This document shows, piece by piece, positions 1 to 6,288 of a stretch of DNA of 9,271 nucleotides. The stretch covers positions 1 through 9,271 of the forward strand of contig JABXJT010000118.1 of assembly GCA_013375455.1 (NCBI GenBank), in the 5' to 3' direction. Under the pieces are notes generated by a model that saw only the letters and a list, made by a program, of their open reading frames with translations, had not been told where the DNA came from and made no database searches. Origin of the DNA: Candidatus Helarchaeota archaeon. Lineage in GTDB: Archaea; Asgardarchaeota; Lokiarchaeia; Helarchaeales; HEL-GB-A. The position numbers and the translations under genes are program-made. Numbering within the stretch: the stretch's first letter is position 1; each line of letters begins with the position of its first letter.

Positions 1-2
1 TT

Positions 3-101
3 TACTTGGATATCGATCACGAAACGCCTTATGAGGAACAAATCGATGAATCCAAGATCATCTCTACTGGAATTGGATTGAATACGAAAATCAGGAAATA
101 A
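3..101 (+). CDS. C-terminal end of an unidentified protein (partial)
   Basis: Reading frame 3 is open from the left edge to a TAA at 99-101 and gives 32 residues, beginning YLDIDHETPYEEQ and ending GLNTKIRK. The acidic, well-mixed composition and the many GAA/GAT codons look like genuine coding sequence, whereas the other two plus frames are interrupted by stops. The start lies outside the window and no family can be recognised from so short a tail. It would converge on the surface-protein gene, with 35 nt between the two stop codons. It could also be chance open sequence. Confidence 0.4.
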   Translation, partial: YLDIDHETPYEEQIDESKIISTGIGLNTKIRK

Positions 102-136
102 TAAATGGGGGAATATAGATAATAAACGGTTTAAAT

Positions 137-2185
137 TCATCCGATCGATTTTGTTAACTCTTTAGGGGGACTTTTAGGTCCCGTCGGGGATTTCTTCGGA
201 GGTGCTGGTGTTCTGGAGGTTCTTGACCGCATCAGGATTCCATGAACTATAATAGCGACAGCCACAAGGGTCCCAGCGATCGTGCATCCTACGATGATGG
301 GCACAGTATAATCAATTGTTACGGACTCTATGGGATAACTGTCGGGGTTCATAGGATCGGTCCCTGCAATGATCTCGGCTCTATCGAAATAGCCATCATC
401 ATCAGAATCCGAATCGTTCGCCTTGGTATTGTATAAATACTCCTCACAATTCTTAAGACCATCATTATCTAAATCGAAAATGGCATCGTGGTAGTCTAAT
501 GGATTCAATCCAAATGGAATCTCCCATCCATCAGGCATCCAGTCATCGTCCGTATCGAAGTCATTTGCATCAGTGTTATAGAAATTTATTTCTAGGCCAT
601 CGGTGATCCCATCCGCATCAGTGTCCGGATTGGTCGCGTTCGTGAGATAAATCAAAACCTCAGCAGAATCATTGAGCCCATCGGCATCGGTGTCCGGGTT
701 AGTCGCGTTCGTGATGTAAATGAAGAGTTCGGCAGAATCGTTGAGCGCATCCCCATCAGTATCGGGATTGGTCGCGTTCGTGAGATAAATGAATAATTCA
801 GCGGAATCGTTGAGCGCATCCCCATCAGTATCGGGATTGGTCGCGTTCGTGATGTAAATGAATAATTCAGCGGAATCGTTGAGCGTATCTCCATCGGTGT
901 CCGGATTTATCGCATTTGTATAATAAATATACACTTCAGCAGTATCATTGAGTCCATCAGCGTCAGTATCTGCCAAAGTTGTATTTGTTCCAGTAATGCA
1001 AGTTTCGTAATCATCAGACATTTTATCTCCATCGGTGTCCTTAAAATCTGATAATATTATATATTCCAAAAAGCTTTCAGATGCCACGAGGTGATGCCCA
1101 TCACCGGAGAGTGCTACTCTCCAAATCGCATCGCACTGGTAGGTCCAGAGCGGGGTGGAACTGTTCCTTCGGAACAAAAACAAATGATCATCAGGAACCC
1201 CTCCACTACTGCCCGCCGCGATATACCCCCCATCACCTGAGATCGCCACGCTCTCAACAACATTGCCAGTCGGGAAGTTCCAGAGTGGGGTCGAATCATT
1301 GCGCTGAAACAGATACACGCGTCCATTCCAACTACCTGCCGCGATGAACCCCCCATCGTTCGAGATCGCCACGCTACAAACATCACCCCCAGTCGTGCAG
1401 TTCCAGAGTGGGGTGGAACTGTTGCGTTGAAACAGATACAGCTTATTATCACTACTGCCCGCCGCGATGTACGCCCCATCGTTTGAGATCACCACGCTTA
1501 AAACATCACCCCCAGTCGTGTAGTTCCAGAGCGGGGTGGAACTGTTGCGTCGAGACAGATACACCTTATTATCATAACTACCCGCTGCGACGTACTCCCC
1601 ATCGCCGGAGATCGCCACGGTCATTAAGTAATCCCCAGTCGTGTAATTCCAGAGTGGAGTCGTCAGTGGGCTTGATCGCGAAAACAGATACACCTTACTA
1701 CCATAATCAACCGCTGCGATGTACTCCCCATCGCCGGAGATCGCCACATCAAGAACCCAATGGCTGGTTGGGAAAGTCTTAATCGGACCCCCACCAGAGC
1801 GGTGAAATAGATACGTGTTGTTATCGAAACTGCCTGCCGCGATGTACTCCCCATCGCTGGAGATCGCCACGCTCGTTGCGATCCCCCCAGTCAGGTAGCT
1901 CCAGAACGGGGTGGAATTTGTGCTCTGAAATAGATGTATTCTACCATTACCCCTACTAACCGCGAAGTACGCTCCATCATTGGAAATACTCAATCTGTTA
2001 GTCGACGACAATGGGATGGTCCAGTTCCAATAATAGGTTGGCAGTGCCATTGTCTTAAATTTATCTTCACCCAGATCCTCAACCCCATACTGATGAGTGG
2101 GATCTATTTGTGCTAAAACATTCACAACCGATAAAATAATAATGCTCATTAAAAAAGTTGTTCTTATTTTTCTTCTAGAAACCAT
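137..2185 (-). CDS. Membrane-anchored surface protein: beta-propeller plus thrombospondin-3-like calcium repeats
   Basis: The 682-residue product starts with a basic then hydrophobic signal peptide (about 1-25, likely cleaved after VNVLA). Residues about 65-380 form eight WD40/PQQ-like propeller repeats of about 41 residues with the core VAISxDGxYIAAGSxDNKVYLF. From D383 to about 616 come ten 23-residue thrombospondin type-3-like repeats with DTDxDGLND calcium ligands. A membrane helix (about 626-652) and a 30-residue Lys/Pro-rich tail end the protein. The propeller and rod should therefore lie outside the cell and the short tail in the cytosol. About 21 N-x-S/T sequons recur at fixed repeat positions. 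The ATG is preceded by GAGGAG, 4 nt upstream. G+C is visibly higher than in neighbouring genes. A role in adhesion, binding or surface sensing is inferred; the ligand is unknown. Confidence 0.85.
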   Translation of the reverse strand: MVSRRKIRTTFLMSIIILSVVNVLAQIDPTHQYGVEDLGEDKFKTMALPTYYWNWTIPLSSTNRLSISNDGAYFAVSRGNGRIHLFQSTNSTPFWSYLTGGIATSVAISSDGEYIAAGSFDNNTYLFHRSGGGPIKTFPTSHWVLDVAISGDGEYIAAVDYGSKVYLFSRSSPLTTPLWNYTTGDYLMTVAISGDGEYVAAGSYDNKVYLSRRNSSTPLWNYTTGGDVLSVVISNDGAYIAAGSSDNKLYLFQRNSSTPLWNCTTGGDVCSVAISNDGGFIAAGSWNGRVYLFQRNDSTPLWNFPTGNVVESVAISGDGGYIAAGSSGGVPDDHLFLFRRNSSTPLWTYQCDAIWRVALSGDGHHLVASESFLEYIILSDFKDTDGDKMSDDYETCITGTNTTLADTDADGLNDTAEVYIYYTNAINPDTDGDTLNDSAELFIYITNATNPDTDGDALNDSAELFIYLTNATNPDTDGDALNDSAELFIYITNATNPDTDADGLNDSAEVLIYLTNATNPDTDADGITDGLEINFYNTDANDFDTDDDWMPDGWEIPFGLNPLDYHDAIFDLDNDGLKNCEEYLYNTKANDSDSDDDGYFDRAEIIAGTDPMNPDSYPIESVTIDYTVPIIVGCTIAGTLVAVAIIVHGILMRSRTSRTPAPPKKSPTGPKSPPKELTKSIG
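552..1040 (-). repeat. 69-bp tandem repeat array (coding, calcium-binding repeats)
   Basis: Repeat starts fall at 552, 621, 690, 759, 828, 897, 966 and 1035, each exactly 69 bp apart. Every unit encodes one 23-residue DTDxDxLNDSAE-type calcium repeat of the surface protein. The units starting at 690, 759 and 828 are nearly identical in DNA. They alternate between LTNATNP and ITNATNP versions, which suggests a two-unit (138-bp) duplication. Two or three further diverged repeats continue toward the 3' end of the gene. Confidence 0.9.
1060..2030 (-). repeat. ~123-bp tandem repeat array (coding, propeller blades)
   Basis: The segment encoding the SxDG turn recurs at about 1109, 1241, 1364, 1487, 1610, 1739, 1862 and 1985. 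The spacings are 132, 123, 123, 123, 129, 123 and 123 bp, that is 41 codons with two small insertions. The middle units share long stretches such as gatgtactccccatcgccgg and are recent duplicates, while the terminal units are more diverged. Seven full units plus a partial one fit a seven- or eight-bladed propeller. Confidence 0.88.
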
Positions 2186-2252
2186 TTTGCTCCTCTCTTC
2201 TTCAATGGTAGGTGGTATGGGGAGAAATCCCTTAAAAATGCGGCTCTAAGTC

Positions 2253-2268
2253 TGCTATTTAAGCGACT
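2253..2268 (-). promoter_or_regulatory. Possible TATA box of the surface-protein gene
   Basis: Read on the minus strand this is GTCGCTTAAATAGCA, a plausible archaeal TATA element. Transcription would start about 27 nt downstream, near 2234, leaving a leader of about 50 nt that contains the GAGGAG ribosome site at 2190-2195. A second candidate, ATTTTTAAGGG at about 2230-2240, would give a leader of about 25 nt. The sequence does not choose between them. Confidence 0.3.
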
Positions 2269-2337
2269 TTTGCTATTAAATCAAGATAGGTATTTATTAT
2301 ATTTAAAATATGATTCTTATAGAAGCGGATTAACGGA

Positions 2338-2362
2338 ATTAAGAATTCAATCAATTCTTAAT
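2338..2362 (-). terminator. Perfect 10-bp hairpin over the stop codon of the swivel-domain gene
   Basis: ATTAAGAATT (2338-2347) and AATTCTTAAT (2353-2362) are perfect inverted repeats with a 5-nt loop. The stem contains the TAA stop at 2358-2360 of the minus-strand gene. No T-run follows immediately on that strand, so this may be a weak terminator or an mRNA 3'-end structure rather than a classical terminator. Confidence 0.4.
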
Positions 2363-2720
2363 CTTCCAATAAGTATAACTCGCCCCGGTCGCTATTCTCA
2401 ACCGTGTGCATTTTAACCTTTTTTCCGTCAAGTTCGGACAAATTAAGATCGATTTTGGTCGCCATAAATGCGGGGATTTCATATTCGCGGGAAACAATTG
2501 CGAGGTGCGACCCAAAAGAGCCTGTGCCACATATAACTCCAGAAATACGACCTAATATTGGGGCAAGAGTGGTAGTGCCCGCCTGTTCTGCATAACAGAT
2601 TTTACCTTCCGCCACCCCCTGTATAAGCTCAATGACATCTTGCACTTTCTTAATATAAACAAAAATCCCTTCCACGTCATGTTTGGTAGAAGCGCTGAAT
2701 CCGTGCCCTATCAGCTTCAT
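2358..2720 (-). CDS. Stand-alone PEP-utilising enzyme mobile (phosphohistidine swivel) domain protein
   Basis: The 120-residue product is essentially one swivelling phosphohistidine domain, as found in PEP synthase and pyruvate phosphate dikinase. Residues 66-84 read TGSFGSHLAIVSREYEIPA, matching the family pattern G-x-TSHxAIxARExxIPA, with His72 as the expected phosphorylated residue. The C-terminal ELDGKKVKMHTVENSDRGEL matches the family's closing LxDGxxVxVDxxxGxV strands. No nucleotide-binding or PEP-binding barrel domain is present, so it must act with separate subunits or have another role. The ATG at 2720 is preferred over an in-frame GTG at 2729 because AGGAG (2729-2733) lies 8 nt before the ATG and overlaps the GTG. 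It is divergent from the CrtC-like operon and shares its promoter region. Confidence 0.8.
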   Translation of the reverse strand: MKLIGHGFSASTKHDVEGIFVYIKKVQDVIELIQGVAEGKICYAEQAGTTTLAPILGRISGVICGTGSFGSHLAIVSREYEIPAFMATKIDLNLSELDGKKVKMHTVENSDRGELYLLED

Positions 2721-2751
2721 AGAAATCACTCCTATGCACCAATAACAAATG

Positions 2752-2768
2752 AATTATTTAATAATTTC
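2752..2768. promoter_or_regulatory. Shared AT-rich divergent promoter core
   Basis: The segment GAATTATTTAATAATTT is almost palindromic and supplies a TATA-like element on both strands. On the minus strand it would place a start site near 2733, just ahead of AGGAG and the swivel-domain ATG. On the plus strand it would place one near 2787, about 44 nt before the CrtC-like gene. The 110-nt gap holds no other obvious control site. Confidence 0.4.
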
Positions 2769-2830
2769 TCAAATGTTAAAGTGAAGTTGGAGATTGAAAG
2801 TAAAATTTTCTCAATTTGGGGAATGTTACC

Positions 2831-3826
2831 ATGATGGAGAAACTAAAACGATATTTAGAAGAGAAAGGCTTGAAAGTTGATGAGAAACTGTTGAAATACA
2901 TTGAAAATGGGATTGAGATATCTGAAAAGGATGAATATAAGCATGATTTTGGAGAATTCCCAGCCCATCACAATGAGAGTTGGTATTTTAATTTTATAGA
3001 TCGCCCGAATAATGTGTTTCTGATCACGCGGTGGTCTTTCGAGATGCATGATAAGAGATCCCTTGTCATGTTGGTATTGATTGTTAATGGAAAGTTTACC
3101 ACGTATTTTAGGGATATCTCGCTTGACAGCATGCCCGACAATTGGGAATTCGATAAGCGAGTGAGATACTACTGTACCAAACCGATGCAACAGTGGAGGG
3201 TCACGTTTGAAGATAAAAAGGTGAAGCTAGATGTGACTTTTGATGCCCGGTTTCCGGTGTTTAATTATTTATCGGGGGACTATCCCATAGATGCGATTGA
3301 GGAATATGGAATTGAATTGCTTGATATGGCAGCCCAGCAACATTATGAACAGGGTATGAAAGCGACGGGAACCTTGCTGCTGAAGAAAACGGATGAAACG
3401 CGAAAGATTGATTGTTTAGGACACCGCGACCACAGCTGGGGTACGAGGGATTGGGTTGGCATTGATCGTTGGTATTGGATTTCTGCCCAATTTGAAAATA
3501 AAACCGCAAATCTTGCAAGAGTAGAGTTTGGGGGAAAAATTCTTCACAATGGGTTTATAAGCTCGAAGGACGGGAATATCGCAATAAAGAAAGTGGAAGT
3601 TACCACGAAAACCAAGGAGGACAAGACCCCTCTCTCTTCAACTTTCATTTTGACAGATGAAAATGGGAACAAACACACGATCATTTCGAATACTATTTTC
3701 ACGTTACACATGCCAGTTCCCGTCAAAGAGGGCTTTACTGAGGTGTTCGAACAAATTACGACTTTTACCTTTGAGGGAAAAGAAGGGGATGGCATTACGG
3801 AATATCTGGTTTCAACACGCGCTTGA
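2831..3826 (+). CDS. CrtC/AttH-like lipocalin-fold protein, DUF7064/DUF7065 type
   Basis: The 331-residue cytosolic protein carries the family's signature blocks. They are NESWYFNFID at 48-57, the HYEQGMKATGTL strand at 171-182 and GHRDHSWGTRDW at 197-208, which holds the conserved Arg, Asp, His and Trp. These are hallmarks of the hydroxyneurosporene-hydratase-like (CrtC/AttH) double-lipocalin superfamily and the related DUF7064/7065 proteins; the DUF names are from memory. Characterised CrtC members hydrate carotenoids, but the substrate here is unknown. A helical leader of about 35 residues precedes the fold. An in-frame TTG at 2816 is possible, but the ATG at 2831 is preferred because GGGGA (2818-2822) lies 8 nt upstream. 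The next gene begins 8 nt after the stop, so the two are almost certainly co-transcribed. Confidence 0.72.
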   Translation: MMEKLKRYLEEKGLKVDEKLLKYIENGIEISEKDEYKHDFGEFPAHHNESWYFNFIDRPNNVFLITRWSFEMHDKRSLVMLVLIVNGKFTTYFRDISLDSMPDNWEFDKRVRYYCTKPMQQWRVTFEDKKVKLDVTFDARFPVFNYLSGDYPIDAIEEYGIELLDMAAQQHYEQGMKATGTLLLKKTDETRKIDCLGHRDHSWGTRDWVGIDRWYWISAQFENKTANLARVEFGGKILHNGFISSKDGNIAIKKVEVTTKTKEDKTPLSSTFILTDENGNKHTIISNTIFTLHMPVPVKEGFTEVFEQITTFTFEGKEGDGITEYLVSTRA

Positions 3827-3834
3827 GTGATGAC

Positions 3835-5073
3835 ATGGTTTGGAAAAGTAAAATCACTACGGAAGAAGCAAACGAACTAATTAGAATAATTGAAGAAAAT
3901 GTAGTTAAAGCAATAATGGGCAGGTTTATTATTGAATCTCAATTATTTCCTGTTACGGTTTATATCGGGGTGGCATGCAATCAACTCTATGACCAATCAT
4001 TTCAATATAATATAATTAAAAATGTTGTTGACCATGGGGGCGACCCCCGGGAGATTGGCCGGAAAAGTAAAACAATTTGTGGCTATTTAAATGGGTTAGG
4101 TTTTCAAACCTTTGCCATGGTATATTTACATGGGCGTGCGCAATGCCTCTATGATCTTGGTGGTTCCGAACACGAGTTGGAGGAAAAGAAAGAGGAAACA
4201 AAATTCATCTTGGATTTTTTTAGATATTTCAATCCAAATTTTAGAAACGATAGAAAACTTTTGGCAGATCAAAGTGAAGACGAAAACATGCGTGTTCTCG
4301 AAGATCGTTTAATTGAAAAATTAAGAGAGGATATACTTGAACCAAGTAAGGATCAAGTTAAACAATTTAAAAGAATTGCCGCCACATTGACAACACATAA
4401 CTTTCTGGATAAATGTGAATGTAGAGCTGGTATCTTTGACCATGGCCCCTATAAGTTAGATACTGGAGAATTATTAATATTTAAAGATTTTAATTTTCTT
4501 TATACTGGAGAGGAAATTTTTACAGGGCGAAAGGCGGCGTTCGAATGGTCTGAGACCAAGGCAAAATCGCCCATTCCTAATATCTCACTTGGTTATACTT
4601 TAAAAGATATGAAATCAGCTAAATACAATGATTGGGGCACTTTATTCGCGGATCCCCCTGATTTCTCCAGAAATATAACAGGCATTGGAATGTGGACCCG
4701 TGAATTATTGCCGCCAATGGAACAGGAATATCCAAACAAATTAGGTCAGATTGATCCTGTTTCTTGGGAAACTCTTGAGCAAGTGGGTAAATATTGTCAA
4801 GATGCGTTAAATGAATTATACATTAAAATGGCGGCGTGGAATTATAATCAGCGGTGCCTTGCAGGTGTCGATGTCTATACCAATTGGTTGGCGTTATTTT
4901 ATGCGTTCGCGGGATTGCAGGAACAATACGATTATAAAATTCCGAAAAGGACGAAATCATACATCCCGATTTTTAAGGAGTATCCATTGGGCGTGCACCC
5001 ATTCGTGAAACGATTCGTAAGAGGGAAGAAACGAATAGCTAAGGATCCATCTTATTACGCTATTCTTGAATGA
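3835..5073 (+). CDS. Unrecognised 412-residue protein, second gene of the CrtC-like operon
   Basis: I do not recognise a family. The N-terminal third looks alpha-helical, with EEANELIRIIEENVVKAI and a Gly-rich ICGYLNGLGFQTFAMVYLHG stretch at 81-100. A charged helical linker spans about 112-180. A beta-rich centre contains CECRAGIFDHGPYKLDTGE (194-212) and WSETKAKSPIPNISLGYTL (238-256), and a Trp/Tyr-rich helical part follows. There is no signal peptide or clear membrane segment. Seven cysteines, two in CEC, hint at metal or redox use but fit no known motif. The ATG at 3835 follows weak GAGTGA (3825-3830); a TTG at 3823 would overlap the previous stop but has no ribosome site. Tight coupling to the CrtC-like gene suggests a shared pathway. 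Its stop lies 4 nt from that of the convergent enolase-superfamily gene. Confidence 0.75.
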   Translation: MVWKSKITTEEANELIRIIEENVVKAIMGRFIIESQLFPVTVYIGVACNQLYDQSFQYNIIKNVVDHGGDPREIGRKSKTICGYLNGLGFQTFAMVYLHGRAQCLYDLGGSEHELEEKKEETKFILDFFRYFNPNFRNDRKLLADQSEDENMRVLEDRLIEKLREDILEPSKDQVKQFKRIAATLTTHNFLDKCECRAGIFDHGPYKLDTGELLIFKDFNFLYTGEEIFTGRKAAFEWSETKAKSPIPNISLGYTLKDMKSAKYNDWGTLFADPPDFSRNITGIGMWTRELLPPMEQEYPNKLGQIDPVSWETLEQVGKYCQDALNELYIKMAAWNYNQRCLAGVDVYTNWLALFYAFAGLQEQYDYKIPKRTKSYIPIFKEYPLGVHPFVKRFVRGKKRIAKDPSYYAILE

Positions 5074-5077
5074 CCTA

Positions 5078-6208
5078 TTATTTTATCCTATACTCTTCAA
5101 TTACTTCCCAATTAAGTTCGACCCCCAGCCCAGGACCTTTCGGGATTTCAACATAGCCGCGTTTGTTTATCAAGATCGGTTCCATCAGTATCGCATCCCT
5201 CACTTCGGGGGTCCAACATGGCGGAGCATATGGATATTCGAGCCATGAACAGTTGGGAATCGCGCCTATTAATTGCAGGGTCGCTGCTATGGCAAGACCG
5301 TTATTCCAAGCGTGAGGTATGAGTTCCTTGCAGAATGCTTCACATAAACCTGCAATTTTGCGGCATTCAAGAATTCCACCTGAAAACGTAACATCTGCTT
5401 GAACTATATCATAGACATCATTCACGAGTAGATCGCGGTAAAAGAAAATATCATTCCCAATCTCCCCGCCAGCTACTGGTGTTTCGATCGTCTTCCTTAA
5501 CTTCTTTATACCTTCGGTGTTCTCTTCGTGTAAAGGCTCCTCAAGCCAGGCAGCATCAATTTTATCTAAAGCTTTTCCAAATTCTATTGCAGTCTTCACG
5601 CTCCAGAAAGGTGGTAGATGCCCCCAAGCTTGATTTGCGTCCACCATTATTTCTATATCATCGCCGACGGCATCTCGGACTGCCTTGACAACTTCAATAT
5701 CCTTCGAAATGTTGGTTCTCCGCGCTCTGAGTTTAATGCCCTTAAATCCCATCTCGACGGCATCTTGCGCATCTTTAACCATTTTTTTAGTGGATTTCAG
5801 CTCAGCAGTAGAGCAATATGCCTTCACTTTATCTTTAAAGCCACCCAGCAATTTATACACGGGTTGTTTGCATATCTTTCCTATCAGATCCCATAAAGCC
5901 ATTTCGATAACATATGGACGCGGTCCTATTTTCGCTGCTATCCTCAATATTTTCATTATTTTCTCGACGCCGAACGGCTCGCCTATCCAGCCTAATATCA
6001 ACGAAATTGGTATTTTTTCGAGAAATTGACTGATATTTTCACCCAGTGCAGTCCCAACCCCATATCCTTCGAGCCCATCTTCTGTCGTAATTTTGACGAT
6101 CGGAACTGTTGAACTTGTCAGAGTGATTCCAGGAGTCCATGCTGGTTTCAAACCAGGTTTTGGTACTGGAATATCGACTACAATTTCTTCAAGATTAGTT
6201 AATCTCAT
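5078..6208 (-). CDS. Enolase-superfamily enzyme, mandelate racemase/acid-sugar dehydratase type
   Basis: The 376-residue length and two-domain plan (capping domain, then TIM barrel from about 130) match the mandelate racemase/muconate lactonising family. Metal ligands are D190 (VDANQAW), E223 (WLEEPL) and E249 (AGGEIGND). The D272 (QADV) and H299 (IPHAWNNG) dyad and E324 (WLEYP) are those of the mandelate racemase subgroup, so alpha-proton abstraction from a carboxylate, with dehydration or epimerisation, is expected. The usual KxK on barrel strand 2 appears as KLR (159-161), so the second base is Arg. This argues against simple mandelate-like racemisation. The substrate cannot be assigned. 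No ribosome site precedes the ATG, but a TATA box lies 27 nt upstream, so the mRNA is probably leaderless. It is convergent with the unrecognised operon gene. Confidence 0.88.
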   Translation of the reverse strand: MRLTNLEEIVVDIPVPKPGLKPAWTPGITLTSSTVPIVKITTEDGLEGYGVGTALGENISQFLEKIPISLILGWIGEPFGVEKIMKILRIAAKIGPRPYVIEMALWDLIGKICKQPVYKLLGGFKDKVKAYCSTAELKSTKKMVKDAQDAVEMGFKGIKLRARRTNISKDIEVVKAVRDAVGDDIEIMVDANQAWGHLPPFWSVKTAIEFGKALDKIDAAWLEEPLHEENTEGIKKLRKTIETPVAGGEIGNDIFFYRDLLVNDVYDIVQADVTFSGGILECRKIAGLCEAFCKELIPHAWNNGLAIAATLQLIGAIPNCSWLEYPYAPPCWTPEVRDAILMEPILINKRGYVEIPKGPGLGVELNWEVIEEYRIK

Positions 6209-6230
6209 GAATAAAAATATGAGAAAATCA

Positions 6231-6240
6231 TATATTTAAG
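6231..6240 (-). promoter_or_regulatory. TATA box for a leaderless enolase-superfamily transcript
   Basis: On the minus strand this reads CTTAAATATA, centred about 27 nt before the A of the ATG at 6208. That is the archaeal TATA-to-start distance, which puts the transcription start at or next to the start codon. It agrees with the absence of a Shine-Dalgarno site. Confidence 0.6.
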
Positions 6241-6251
6241 AGCATTTTAGG

Positions 6252-6278
6252 AAAAATTGTAATGGAAATAATTCCATT
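6252..6278 (-). terminator. Hairpin plus T-run terminator after the second CrtC-like gene
   Basis: AATGGAA (6261-6267) and TTCCATT (6272-6278) form a 7-bp stem with a 4-nt loop. On the minus strand it is followed by ACAATTTTT. The stem begins about 11 nt beyond the TGA at 6289-6291, and the structure separates this gene from the independently promoted downstream gene. Confidence 0.5.
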
Positions 6279-6288
6279 GGAGTCCTCA

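Noticed and set aside
167..182. GGGAC/GTCCC hairpin near the 3' end of the surface-protein gene
   Set aside because: It lies inside the codons for the Pro/Lys tail, has only 5 bp and no T-run, and is best explained by repetitive proline codons.
1408..1782. Open frames on both strands within the propeller-coding region
   Set aside because: They are shadows of the repeated coding sequence: their products are low-complexity repeats rich in Arg, His, Pro and Cys, with no family features.
552..1985. Regularly spaced repeats that resemble a CRISPR or satellite array
   Set aside because: Spacings of 69 and 123 bp are multiples of three, the reading frame is continuous across them and the units encode well-known protein repeats. 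There are no unique spacers.
2816..2830. TTG start for the first CrtC-like gene
   Set aside because: GGGGA overlaps this TTG and is properly placed for the ATG at 2831 instead; the extra five residues add nothing to the family motifs.
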